A stretch of 64,000 nucleotides of DNA, taken from the NCBI RefSeq assembly GCF_037203605.1, contig NZ_JBBDHC010000002.1, positions 62,001 through 126,000 on the forward strand. Reading direction: 5' to 3'. This DNA comes from Denitratimonas tolerans. Lineage in GTDB: Bacteria > Pseudomonadota > Gammaproteobacteria > Xanthomonadales > Xanthomonadaceae. The translations under genes and the position numbers were made by a program. The notes beneath the pieces were generated by a model. That model was not told where the DNA came from and did no database searches. It worked only from the letters and a program-made list of their open reading frames with translations. Positions 10,201-17,186 of the stretch are shown here, one piece after another (within the stretch, counting starts at the first letter, position 1; the number at the start of each line of letters is the position of its first letter).

Positions 10201-10540
10201 CGGCGCGGACGAAGCCGTGGGCGCGCAGGTGGTGCTGACCCTTCCGACCGGCGCGGGCTTCATCAGCCTCACCGCACCCGTCGGCTGGGTGTGCTCCGAA
10301 CCCGCCATCGGCAGCAGCGGCGTGGTCCAGTGCGGCATCGCATCGCTCGCGGCCGGGGCCAGCGGCAGTTTCACGGCGACGGTCATCGTCCAGCCGGCGG
10401 CATCGGGCCAGACCCTGGCCGCGCCGCTCGCCGCCAGCACCGCCAGCACCGACCCGCTGCCGGGCAACAACGACCACGCCTTCACGACGGTGGTGGCCGT
10501 GGTGCCCGACGCGATCTTCTCGGACGGCTTCGAGAACTGA
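7277..10540 (+). CDS. Secreted ExeM/NucH-type extracellular endonuclease
   Basis: This 1087-aa multidomain protein probably degrades extracellular DNA. A signal peptide ends near TASAQ (residue 26). Next come a lamin-tail domain (about 27-150, with HDFIELFNRGSTPVSLAGW), a Calx-beta-like domain (about 210-320) and an OB-fold-like region (about 330-440, GQIVTTRGIVTAI). An endonuclease/exonuclease/phosphatase domain follows from IGGYNVENL near 608, with NNHLKSM, VGDFNAYEFNDGY near 820 and NSDHDPALAF near 930. A DUF11 repeat (about 945-1075) precedes the C-terminal IFSDGFEN. ATG at 7277 is chosen; a second in-frame ATG lies 6 nt downstream. A strong terminator follows. The short DGFE-type tail recurs on secreted proteins of this bacterial group, in my recollection, and may be a sorting signal; that is inference. 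Confidence 0.88.
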   Translation: MQMTTHSRLRAVLAGLLTLVLAGAGTASAQVVISQSYGGGGNSGATYTHDFIELFNRGSTPVSLAGWSVQYTSAAGTSWQVTPLGSHVLQPGQYYLIQQAQGGGGTTPLPTPEVIGSIAMSASSGKVALVSNTTALTGTCPTGAAIQDFLGIGSSANCFEGSGPAPGIANTTAAMRAAAGCTDSNDNAADFSPQAPTPRNSFATPNACGAAATLPVFSFDSATVSVLEGDTAASMFSYTVNFAPAIGSGDTVSFDIAVSGPAGRYAYTGPASVTLDGSAATPYLIKVETVPNTVVDGNATVTVTLSNFSGADVTQTDPISKSGTIIDDDIVFTPISQIQGSGQISPFDGQIVTTRGIVTAITSNSQRYYLQSLAADEDGDPTTSEGLLVFGPASNPAATGLALGDLVQVTGTVSEYGPGGSLPITELTFATTTVVSSGNPLPAPVVLGPASIDPAGAIDQLERYEFMRVSVPRLVTVSPTGAGANDEFFGVAEGLQRPMREAGVDLFRCGIDPAIPGSLPLPAEAPANVPCWDNNPELLRVKTNLLAGGSTKTLRSGSVIENLTGVLDYASARYTVLTRDAEFGTVDATGAAAGTAVSVAAPTDVTIGGYNVENLALAGGTTYPRKADKIAQTIVNYLGTPDVLGLIEVANPETLADIATRVGTIAANDPAYQSVMVSTSGTQRLGFLLKKSLVGGQPRVTLVGAAQEYGAGLHVLCPDGVSYTAGLLNDRPPLVVDLLIAGPNGSQLPVTVINNHLKSMIDLDSTADADANYACFNDPLNPGGGEGRRNRAKRQQNAEFLAELVQQFQAADASRAIVLVGDFNAYEFNDGYADLMGTIKGEPSANDATVVPDDGTDLVTPDLILLTELAPRDERYSYTFAGNAQTIDHILVNEAVVSRTVGEPRMEFARVNADFHQADRTDTGNAFANSDHDPALAFLDVAAFRTADLSVSNASVAATASVGDTLTYSFSVANAGADEAVGAQVVLTLPTGAGFISLTAPVGWVCSEPAIGSSGVVQCGIASLAAGASGSFTATVIVQPAASGQTLAAPLAASTASTDPLPGNNDHAFTTVVAVVPDAIFSDGFEN

Positions 10541-10561
10541 TCCGGGCTCCGCAGGCTCTCG

Positions 10562-10589
10562 AAAAACCCCCGCCCCGGCGGGGTTTTTT
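10562..10589. terminator. Bidirectional intrinsic terminator
   Basis: A stem CCCCGC / GCGGGG with a 4-nt loop (10568-10583) is followed by six T on the plus strand and preceded by five A. It can therefore stop the nuclease transcript and the convergent ilvBN transcript. Confidence 0.85.
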
Positions 10590-10731
10590 CTGCGCGCGGA
10601 TTCTGTCCGATGCCCCGGCGCGGCGTCGCCCTGGAGGGATCACGCGCCGGGTGCGGTGCCTTCGGCTGCGCCGCTTCGCAGCGGCTGGATCCGCCGAGGT
10701 TTCCGGCTCGCGCCCGGCGCAGGCCCGAGCC

Positions 10732-11319
10732 TCAAGTCGCCTCGCCGCCGCGACTGATCGCCACCACGCCGGTGCGGCTCATCTCCACCAAACCCAGCGG
10801 AATCATCAACTCGACGAAGGCGTCGATCTTGCTGGGCGCGCCGGTCAGCTCGAAGGTGAAGCTGGTGTGGGTGATGTCGACCACGTGGGCGCGGAACACG
10901 TTGGACAGGCGCAGCATCTCGGCGCGCTGCTCGCCGGTGCCAGACACCTTCACCAGCGCCATCTCGCGTTCCACGCCGGGCTTGTCCACCGCGAGATCCA
11001 CCACGCGATGCACCGGCACCAGGCGGCCCAGCTGGGCCTTGATCTGCTCGATGACGTGCGGCGTGCCGGAGGTCACGATGGTGATGCGCGAGGTGCGCTT
11101 CTGGTGGTCGGTCTCGCCCACGGTGAGCGATTCGATGTTGTAGCCGCGCCCGGAGAACAGGCCCACTACGCGCGCCAGCGCGCCAACCTCGTTGTCCACC
11201 AGCACGGAAAGGGTGGCGCGCACGGGCTGCGGGACGTCGTCGCTGAGGAAATATGCCGAGGCGGGCTGTGACGGTGCCGGCTTGCCGCCGGTGCAATGCT
11301 TTTCGTTCTGGCAGGACAT
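10732..11319 (-). CDS. ilvN: Acetolactate synthase small (regulatory) subunit
   Basis: This 195-aa regulatory subunit of acetohydroxyacid synthase carries the ACT domain that binds valine and controls the first common step of branched-chain amino acid synthesis. The ACT signature LVDNEVGALARVVGLFSGRG lies at about residues 40-60, followed by NIESLTVGETD. The second half (HRVVDL to the end) is the typical C-terminal domain. There is an unusual N-terminal stretch of about 30 residues with two Cys before the ACT domain. It starts 9 nt after the ilvB stop, so the pair forms one operon on the minus strand. The symbol ilvH would serve equally well. Confidence 0.94.
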   Translation of the reverse strand: MSCQNEKHCTGGKPAPSQPASAYFLSDDVPQPVRATLSVLVDNEVGALARVVGLFSGRGYNIESLTVGETDHQKRTSRITIVTSGTPHVIEQIKAQLGRLVPVHRVVDLAVDKPGVEREMALVKVSGTGEQRAEMLRLSNVFRAHVVDITHTSFTFELTGAPSKIDAFVELMIPLGLVEMSRTGVVAISRGGEAT

Positions 11320-11328
11320 GGGGGCTCC

Positions 11329-13086
11329 TCAGACCATCATGCGACCGGCTTCGGTCACTTCGGCCGCAGCGGTATCGGGCAGGATCATTTCGAAGTGCGC
11401 GGCCCCCGAGGGAATCATCGGCAGGCAGTTCTCGGCCTTGTCCACGACGCAGTCGACGATCACCGGGCCGGGGTGGTCGATCATCGCGCGAATGGCGTCA
11501 TCCAGCGCCGCCGGATCGCTCACCCGGATGCCCTTGCCGCCGTAGGCCTCGGCCAGTTTGACGAAATCCGGCAGCGCCGCCGAGTACGACTGCGAATAGC
11601 GCCCGCCGTGCAGCAACTGCTGCCACTGCCGCACCATGCCCATGTACTCGTTGTTGAGGATGAAGAGCTTGATCGGCAGCCTGTACTGCACCGCGGTCGA
11701 GAGCTCCTGCATCGTCATCAGCACGCTGGCTTCGCCGGCGATGTCGATCACCAGCGCCTCGGGATGCGCCACCTGCACGCCGACCGCGGCCGGGATGCCG
11801 TAGCCCATCGTGCCGAGGCCGCCCGAGGTCATCCAGCGGTTGGGCCGGTCGAAGTGGAAGTGCTGGGCCGCCCACATCTGGTGCTGGCCGACCTCGGTCG
11901 TAATGAAGGTTTCGCGCTCGCGGGTGAGCGCGTGGAGGCGCTCGATCGCGTACTGCGGCTTGATGGTTTCATCGGATTTCAGGTACGACAGCGAGCGGCG
12001 CGAGCGCCAGCCCTGGATCCGCTCCCACCACGCCTCGCGCGCGGCGGCGTCGATTTCCGACACGCGCGGAGCAACGCCTGCCACCAGCGCCTCCAGCACG
12101 CTCGCGCAGTCGCCCACGATGGGCACCTCCACGCGCACGATCTTGTTGATCGAGGACGGATCGATATCGACGTGGATCTTGCGCGAACGCGGCGAAAACG
12201 CATCCAGGCGTCCGGTGCAACGGTCATCGAAGCGCGCGCCGAGCGCCACCATCACATCGCACTCGTGCATCGTGAGGTTGGCCTCGTAGGTACCGTGCAT
12301 GCCGAGCATGCCGAGCCACTGCGGATTGCTGGCCGGAAACGCGCCCAGCGCCATCAGCGTGGAGGTGACCGGGAAGCCGGTGAGACGCGCCAGTTCGCGC
12401 AGCAGATCGGAAGCGCGCGGCCCGGCATTGATCACGCCGCCGCCGACGTAGAACACCGGGCGCTTGGCCGACAGGATCAATTCCACGGCCTGCGCGATGC
12501 GCGCCGGATCGCCCTGGGTCTGCGGCTGGTAGGTCGGATGCAGCAGCCCTTCGCGCGGGCCGGCGTAGGTGCCGCGCTTGAACTGCACGTCCTTGGGGAT
12601 ATCCACCACCACCGGGCCGGGGCGTCCGCTGGTGGCGATGTGGAAGGCCTCGTGCAGCACGCGCGCCAGGTCGTTCACGTCCTTCACCAGGAAGTTGTGC
12701 TTGGTGCAGGCGCGGGTGATGCCGAGGGTGTCGCATTCCTGGAACGCATCGGTGCCGATCAGGTGGGTCGGTACCTGCCCGGTGAGGCACACCACGGGAA
12801 TCGAATCGAGCATCGCATCGGCCAGGCCGGTGACGGCATTGGTCGCGCCCGGACCGGAGGTGACCAGCAGCACGCCCGGCCTGCCGGTGGAACGCGCATA
12901 GCCTTCGGCGGCGTGCGCCGCGCCCTGCTCGTGGCGCACCAGGATGTGCTCGATCGCCTCCTGCTGGAACAGCACGTCGTAAATCGGAAGGACCGCGCCG
13001 CCCGGATAGCCGAAAATGTGCTCCACGCCCTGCTCCTGCAGCGCGCGAACGACGATCTCTGCACCCGTGGGTTGCTGGTCTGACAT
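11329..13086 (-). CDS. ilvB: Acetolactate synthase large (catalytic) subunit
   Basis: This 585-aa thiamine diphosphate enzyme condenses two pyruvates, or pyruvate and 2-ketobutyrate, in Ile/Val/Leu synthesis. The N-terminal catalytic Glu lies in VEHIFGYPGGAVLPIYD, the middle FAD-type domain is intact, and the C-terminal TPP-binding motif reads GLGTMGYGIPAAVG and then DIAGEASVLM. The GEAS form instead of GDGS, together with ILNNEYMGMVRQWQ and LLHGGRYSQSYS, resembles the alphaproteobacterial type rather than the usual gammaproteobacterial IlvG/IlvI. The small subunit follows 9 nt downstream. Upstream there is a 9-bp hairpin but no leader peptide rich in Ile, Val or Leu codons. Confidence 0.95.
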   Translation of the reverse strand: MSDQQPTGAEIVVRALQEQGVEHIFGYPGGAVLPIYDVLFQQEAIEHILVRHEQGAAHAAEGYARSTGRPGVLLVTSGPGATNAVTGLADAMLDSIPVVCLTGQVPTHLIGTDAFQECDTLGITRACTKHNFLVKDVNDLARVLHEAFHIATSGRPGPVVVDIPKDVQFKRGTYAGPREGLLHPTYQPQTQGDPARIAQAVELILSAKRPVFYVGGGVINAGPRASDLLRELARLTGFPVTSTLMALGAFPASNPQWLGMLGMHGTYEANLTMHECDVMVALGARFDDRCTGRLDAFSPRSRKIHVDIDPSSINKIVRVEVPIVGDCASVLEALVAGVAPRVSEIDAAAREAWWERIQGWRSRRSLSYLKSDETIKPQYAIERLHALTRERETFITTEVGQHQMWAAQHFHFDRPNRWMTSGGLGTMGYGIPAAVGVQVAHPEALVIDIAGEASVLMTMQELSTAVQYRLPIKLFILNNEYMGMVRQWQQLLHGGRYSQSYSAALPDFVKLAEAYGGKGIRVSDPAALDDAIRAMIDHPGPVIVDCVVDKAENCLPMIPSGAAHFEMILPDTAAAEVTEAGRMMV

Positions 13087-13116
13087 GGCGGTGATACCTG
13101 CGCTGGCCGGGGGATC

Positions 13117-13142
13117 GAGCCTGCCTGCGTTATGGCAGGCTC
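13117..13142 (-). promoter_or_regulatory. Hairpin in ilvB leader
   Basis: GAGCCTGCC and GGCAGGCTC form a perfect 9-bp stem with an 8-nt loop, 31 bp upstream of the ilvB start on the minus strand. No U-run follows, so it is not a simple terminator. It may affect leader folding or ribosome access. Confidence 0.4.
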
Positions 13143-13279
13143 CCGGTCCTTATCACACATTTGCGGCAGTGCATCAATAGCAGAAATGCGCATCCCTGCG
13201 CGATTCATGAAAAAACTATTGCAGGGCAGCAGAAACCGGAGGATTTTGCCTCGCGGCGCAAACCTGCGCAGCCCGCGGC

Positions 13280-13415
13280 GTCGGCCACGTAGGGCCGACC
13301 TACGAAATCCTCCGCAGGTCGGGGCTACGTCCCCGACGGGGTGTTCGATGCCCGGCAACGTCGACCGCGCAGGGTCGACCTACGGAAGCGCGTAGGTCGG
13401 GGCTACGTCCCCGAC
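13280..13415. repeat. Cluster of GTCGGSS palindromes, including a 72-bp dispersed repeat
   Basis: Four short inverted repeats follow each other: GTCGGCC/GGCCGAC at 13280-13298, GTCGGGG/CCCCGAC at 13318-13337, GTCGACC/GGTCGAC at 13360-13379, and GTCGGGG/CCCCGAC again at about 13396-13415. The segment 13314-13385 matches 42896-42967 at 66 of 72 positions with no gaps. A related, more diverged set lies at 31759-31830. Confidence 0.8.
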
Positions 13416-13424
13416 GCTTATGCC

Positions 13425-14711
13425 TCAGGCCTGCGCGCCGGGATCGTCTCCCAGCGTAACCCCCACGCCGCGCGGCGGCGCGTCGTACACGGCCCGATCC
13501 AGCAGTCCTTCCTCGCGCGCCACCAGCACCGGCACCAGCATCTGCCCGGTGACGTTGGTCATGGTGCGCATCATGTCCAGGATGCGGTCGATGGCGACCA
13601 GATAGCCCAGGCCTTCCAGCGGCAGGCCCGCCGCACCCAGCACCACGGTCGCCATCACGATGGCGGTGCCCGGCACGCCGGCGGTGCCGAAGCTGCCCAG
13701 CACCGAAGCCAGCAGGATCACGAAATACTGCGAACCCGACAGCTCGATGCCGAAATACTGCGCCACGAACACCGAGGCGATGGCCGGATAGATCGCGCCG
13801 CAGCCGTCCATCTTGATGGTGGCACCGAGCGGCACGGCAAAAGCCGCGTAATCCTTGTCCACGCCCAGGTTGGTGGTGACACAGCGCAGCGCCACCGGCA
13901 TCGAGGCAAAGCTCGACGAGCTCACGAAGGCTACCTGCATGCCGGCTGCCGCACCGCGGAAAAACCGCAGCGGGCTGAGTCCGTGCAGGGCCAGCAACCC
14001 GCCGTAGGTGAACACGATCTGCAGGGTGCAGGCCACATAGATCGCAATCACGAAACTGCCCAGCGGCACCAGCTTCCCGAAGCCATAGGTTCCCACCAAC
14101 GCGGCGATCAGGCCGAAGGTGCCCAGCGGAGTCATCTCCAGCACCCAGCGGGTGATCTGCATCATCAGCGCGCTGGTTTCCCCGGTCAGCTCGCGCAGGC
14201 GCGGCACGCGATCGCCGAGCTTGACCAGCGCCGCCCCCGCGAGCGCGGCAAAGAACAGCACCTGCAGGATATTGCCCTGCGCCAGCGCGGCGAACGGGTT
14301 GGACGGCACCACGTCGAGCAGCACCTGCACCGGCCCGGGCACCTGCCGCGGCACGTAGTCGGCGGGCAGCACCAGGCCGGTGACGCCCTTGCCCGGCTCC
14401 ATCAGCCAGGCCACGCCCAGGCCGATGGCCACCGCACAGATCGCGGTCAGCGCGAACCACAGGAAGGTCTTGCCGCCCAGCGCCGCGATGCTCTTCTGCC
14501 CGTGCAGGCGGCCCACCGCGTCGATCACGGCAAAGAACACCAACGGCACCGCGATCATGCGGATCAGGGTGATGTAGAGATCGCCCAGCGGCTGCAGCCA
14601 CGGCCCGGCCGACTCGCCCATCAGCCAGCCGACCAGCGCGCCGAGCACGAACGCGCCCATCACCCGCTGCCAGAACGGAATGCGGAACCACCAGGCGACC
14701 GACTTGAGCAC
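13425..14711 (-). CDS. Dicarboxylate/amino acid:cation symporter (DAACS family)
   Basis: This 428-aa inner-membrane carrier of the DctA/GltP family takes up C4-dicarboxylates or acidic amino acids with Na+ or H+. The serine-rich reentrant loop FVSSSSFASMPVALRC, the KMDGCGAIYPA segment and the GTAGVPGTAIVMAT motif, all substrate and cation site elements, are present. The open frame extends upstream, but GTG at 14711 has a strong GGGAGGAG ribosome site 4 nt before it and starts just before the first membrane helix. It stands alone, with dispersed palindromes beyond its 3' end. The first reentrant loop also gives SSSS rather than a divergent version, so the transporter is probably functional. 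The substrate cannot be separated between succinate-type and glutamate-type here. Confidence 0.88.
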   Translation of the reverse strand: MLKSVAWWFRIPFWQRVMGAFVLGALVGWLMGESAGPWLQPLGDLYITLIRMIAVPLVFFAVIDAVGRLHGQKSIAALGGKTFLWFALTAICAVAIGLGVAWLMEPGKGVTGLVLPADYVPRQVPGPVQVLLDVVPSNPFAALAQGNILQVLFFAALAGAALVKLGDRVPRLRELTGETSALMMQITRWVLEMTPLGTFGLIAALVGTYGFGKLVPLGSFVIAIYVACTLQIVFTYGGLLALHGLSPLRFFRGAAAGMQVAFVSSSSFASMPVALRCVTTNLGVDKDYAAFAVPLGATIKMDGCGAIYPAIASVFVAQYFGIELSGSQYFVILLASVLGSFGTAGVPGTAIVMATVVLGAAGLPLEGLGYLVAIDRILDMMRTMTNVTGQMLVPVLVAREEGLLDRAVYDAPPRGVGVTLGDDPGAQA

Positions 14712-14867
14712 GGACTCCTCCCGGAAAACGACGTGCAACGATAGCGCATGCGGCCGCCGCCGGAGCGGGACGACATCCGCATTTGCGGCCTGACGCGCAC
14801 CGGTGCCGCACGAAAAAGGCCGGCGATTTCGCGCCGGCCCTTCCCGCGTCACGCCTGCGCGCGAGGC

Positions 14868-15575
14868 TTATTGCTTGACGATTTCCAGCAGCTCGACTTC
14901 GAACTTCAGGGTCGCGTTGGGACCGATCGGGCCGGGCGTGCCGCGGTCGCCGTAGGCCAGTTCGGAGGGAATCCAGAGGGTGTACTTGCTGCCCACCGGC
15001 ATCAGCTGCAGGGCTTCTGTCCAGCCGGGAATCACGGCGTTGAGGGCGAAGGTGGCCGGCTCGCCGCGATCGACCGAGCTGTCGAACTTGGTGCCGTCGA
15101 GCAGGGTGCCGGTGTAGTGGACCTTGACCGTGTCGGTGGCGGCGGGCTTGGCACCCTTGCCCTGGGTCACGACCTGGTACTGCAGGCCCGAGGCCGTCGC
15201 GGTGACGCCCTTCTTGCCCTTGTTCTGCGTCATGAAGGCCTCGCCCTCATCCTTGTTCTTCTTGGCGGCCGCGGCCTGCTCGGCGGCGTGCTTGGCCTGC
15301 AGGCGCTCGGCAAAGGACTTCTGCACTTCCTGCGCATCTTCGGCCGAGAGCAGCGGCGTGCCGTTCTTGAGCGAAGTTTCGATGGCCTGGAACAGCACCG
15401 GCAGGTCGACCTCATCCTTGATCTGCTGCAGCGAGGCACCGATCTGCATGCCGACCATGTAGCTGACCTTGTCGCGCTCGGTCTCGAGCTTGTCCTTGGC
15501 GAACGCAACGCCGGAGACGCCGAAGATGGCGACGGTGGCGGCGGCAAGCAGGGTGTGACGCAGGGAACGATTCAT
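14868..15575 (-). CDS. FKBP-type peptidyl-prolyl isomerase, FkpA/Mip-like
   Basis: This 235-aa exported isomerase helps proline-limited folding in the periplasm. A signal peptide runs to GVAFA near residue 26. An alpha-helical dimerisation domain (about 30-115) has an Ala/Lys-rich helix, AKHAAEQAAAAKKNKDEGE. The FKBP domain (about 125-235) carries VKVHYTGTLLDGTKFDSS, VIPGWTEALQLMPVGSK and ELAYGDRGTPGPIGPNATL, which hold the active-site residues. ATG at 15575 is preferred over the upstream in-frame ATG because it starts a clear signal peptide and has TGGAG upstream. The gene appears monocistronic. Confidence 0.92.
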   Translation of the reverse strand: MNRSLRHTLLAAATVAIFGVSGVAFAKDKLETERDKVSYMVGMQIGASLQQIKDEVDLPVLFQAIETSLKNGTPLLSAEDAQEVQKSFAERLQAKHAAEQAAAAKKNKDEGEAFMTQNKGKKGVTATASGLQYQVVTQGKGAKPAATDTVKVHYTGTLLDGTKFDSSVDRGEPATFALNAVIPGWTEALQLMPVGSKYTLWIPSELAYGDRGTPGPIGPNATLKFEVELLEIVKQ

Positions 15576-15697
15576 CGAAAACTCCAGTGGAAGATGGAAG
15601 AGCGCCCGCGTCGCGAGCGCGCAAGGGCGGGATATTCTGGGGCCCGGGATCGGGCCATGCAACGCCGCGGCCTGTGACCGTTCGGACCGATGGAGGT

Positions 15698-16288
15698 TCA
15701 GTCGGCCGCTGGCGGCGGTTCAGACGGTGCAGGCTCGGCCAGCAGCGCCTCGATCCTGGCCAGCAGCGCCGGATCGTCCGGCCGCGTGCGGCTGCCGAAG
15801 CTCGCCACCACGTCGCCCTGCCGGTTCACCAGATACTTGTGGAAGTTCCAGCCCGGCTTCTCGCCGGTGGCTTCGCGCAGCTGGCGGTAGATCGGCGTCG
15901 TGTCCTTGCCCTTGACGTGGACCTTCTCGTACATCGGGAAGGTCACCCCGTAGGTGAGCCGGCAGAAGTCCTGGATCTGCTCCTCGCTGCCCGGTTCCTG
16001 CCCGAGGAAGTCGTTGGACGGAAAGCCCAGTACCGCAAAGCCGCGCGGCGCAAGGCGATCGTGCATGGCCTCCAGGCCTTCGTACTGCGGGGTGAAGCCG
16101 CACTTGCTGGCAACGTTCACCAGCAGCAGCACCTTGCCCTGATGACGGCACAGGCTCTCGGGCGTCTTGCCGGCCAGCGGGCGAAGCTCATGGTCGAGCA
16201 GCGCGCTGCACTGCGCGTGGCCGACCGCCGGGATCAGGAACAGGGCGGCCAGCACGAGCGCGGCGACGGTGGAACGAAAGGCGATCAT
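15698..16288 (-). CDS. Periplasmic glutathione peroxidase-family protein
   Basis: This 196-aa thiol peroxidase reduces hydroperoxides. A signal peptide ends near VGHAQ (about residue 24), which is unusual since many bacterial members are cytoplasmic. The peroxidatic Cys lies in NVASKCGFTPQYEGLE, the second signature FPSNDFLGQEPG follows, and the Trp-Asn pair of the catalytic tetrad is in WNFHKYLV. Two tandem ATGs lie at 16291 and 16288; the second leaves better spacing from GAGG. The protein is Cys-type, not selenocysteine. In the periplasm it would more likely be reduced by a thioredoxin-like partner than by glutathione, which is inference. Confidence 0.9.
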   Translation of the reverse strand: MIAFRSTVAALVLAALFLIPAVGHAQCSALLDHELRPLAGKTPESLCRHQGKVLLLVNVASKCGFTPQYEGLEAMHDRLAPRGFAVLGFPSNDFLGQEPGSEEQIQDFCRLTYGVTFPMYEKVHVKGKDTTPIYRQLREATGEKPGWNFHKYLVNRQGDVVASFGSRTRPDDPALLARIEALLAEPAPSEPPPAAD

Positions 16289-16415
16289 CATGACCTCGGC
16301 AATGGCATGGGGATGCCACGATAGTGCCACTGCGGCCACGGTGGCGAAGCGCATACCTAAACGGGGACTGAACCGACAGACGCCTTCCGGAGGCAGTAGT
16401 TGCATTGATCGAAAT

Positions 16416-16439
16416 GGTGTTGTAGTTTACTACCACACC
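16416..16439 (+). promoter_or_regulatory. Operator palindrome before GntR/ABC operon
   Basis: Half-sites GGTGTnGTAGT and ACTACnACACC face each other across a 2-bp centre, 34 bp before the first gene of the operon. A TTGATC hexamer at 16405-16410 could be the -35 of an overlapping promoter. The site is a good candidate for autoregulation by the GntR/YtrA-type repressor encoded two genes in. Confidence 0.65.
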
Positions 16440-16473
16440 GGATCAACAACACTGCACACCCAAGGAGTCCGCC

Positions 16474-16803
16474 ATGCACACCAAGCTCAAGCACCTCGTT
16501 GTGGGTCTTGCGTTAAGCACTCTGGCCATCGCCGGCGGCGTGCTCGTGGGCGAACCGGCCCCGGTGCCTTTCGCCCGTTACCACACCCTCTGCGAACCGG
16601 CCACGGGCCTGCTGGCCGCCGAGGCCCAGCCGGAGGGAGCCGCGCCCCTCGACCAGGCAGCCCGGAGCGATTCCCCCACTCCCCGGCAAACCCTCTCGCC
16701 GGCCCGGCACTGGAACCCGGAAGCCCTGCGCGCCAGCTTCCAGATGCCCTTCTTTTCCTTCGGTGCGATCCTGCCGCGCGCGCCGGCCTCATCGGAGAAC
16801 TGA
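16474..16803 (+). CDS. Small secreted or membrane-anchored hypothetical protein
   Basis: I do not recognise this 109-aa protein. It has a basic start (MHTKLKH) and one hydrophobic segment (about 8-25, LVVGLALSTLAIAGGVLVGE), consistent with a signal peptide or single anchor. The rest is rich in Ala, Pro and Glu and probably disordered, ending in FGAILPRAPASSEN. It has GGAG 8 nt before the ATG and follows the operator palindrome directly. It ends 2 nt before the GntR regulator gene, so it is the first gene of the regulator/ABC operon. Its place suggests a target or partner of the ABC transporter, but there is no direct evidence. Confidence 0.65.
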   Translation: MHTKLKHLVVGLALSTLAIAGGVLVGEPAPVPFARYHTLCEPATGLLAAEAQPEGAAPLDQAARSDSPTPRQTLSPARHWNPEALRASFQMPFFSFGAILPRAPASSEN

Positions 16804-16805
16804 GC

Positions 16806-17186
16806 ATGAGCGTTGTGTGGAACGATACCTCGCCGATCTACCTGCAGCTCAAGGCCCGCATCGTCGCGATGATCCTGGACGGGCTGCTCAAGCCCGGCGA
16901 GGCGGTGCCATCGGTACGTCAGGTGGCAGCGGATTTTCAACTCAACCCCATCACCGTCTCGCGCGCCTATCAGGAACTGGCGGACGAGCAGCTGGTGGAA
17001 AAACGCAGAGGACTTGGCATGTTCGTTACCGAAGACGCCCCGGAAAGGCTGCTGGCCTCCGAGCGCGAGCGTTTCCTTACCCAGGAATGGCCGCAGATCG
17101 TCGAACGCATCGTGCGGCTCGGGCTTTCCTGGGACAGCCTTCGCAACCAGATCGACGCCGCGCGCGGCAAGGCAGGTGTCGAATGA
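16806..17186 (+). CDS. GntR-family transcriptional regulator (YtrA type)
   Basis: This 126-aa repressor has the short YtrA architecture: an N-terminal winged helix and only a brief helical tail, with no large ligand domain. The sequence PIYLQLKARIVAMILDG and then SVRQVAADFQLNPITVSRAY (recognition helix, about 38-57) is typical, followed by the wing EKRRGLGMFVTEDA. It overlaps the downstream ABC ATPase gene as ATGA. YtrA regulators usually control their own ABC transporter operon and bind palindromes like the one at 16416-16439. The inducing signal is unknown; in other bacteria, envelope stress or cell-wall antibiotics often act through this family. Confidence 0.92.
   Translation: MSVVWNDTSPIYLQLKARIVAMILDGLLKPGEAVPSVRQVAADFQLNPITVSRAYQELADEQLVEKRRGLGMFVTEDAPERLLASERERFLTQEWPQIVERIVRLGLSWDSLRNQIDAARGKAGVE

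Larger units (their letters stand above)
13087..13424. other. Intergenic region upstream of ilvB with repeats
   Basis: This 338-bp gap holds, from left to right, a 9-bp hairpin close to ilvB, an AT-richer stretch at about 13150-13250 that is the likely ilvB promoter region, and a cluster of short palindromes at 13280-13415. I saw no convincing gene in it. Confidence 0.6.

Noticed and set aside
8435..10477. A 680-codon open frame antisense to the secreted nuclease gene
   Set aside because: The plus-strand frame has a signal peptide and recognisable domains; the antisense frame has none.
13087..13250. An ilv-type attenuator with leader peptide
   Set aside because: No short frame rich in Ile, Val or Leu codons exists, and the hairpin at 13117-13142 has no U-run.
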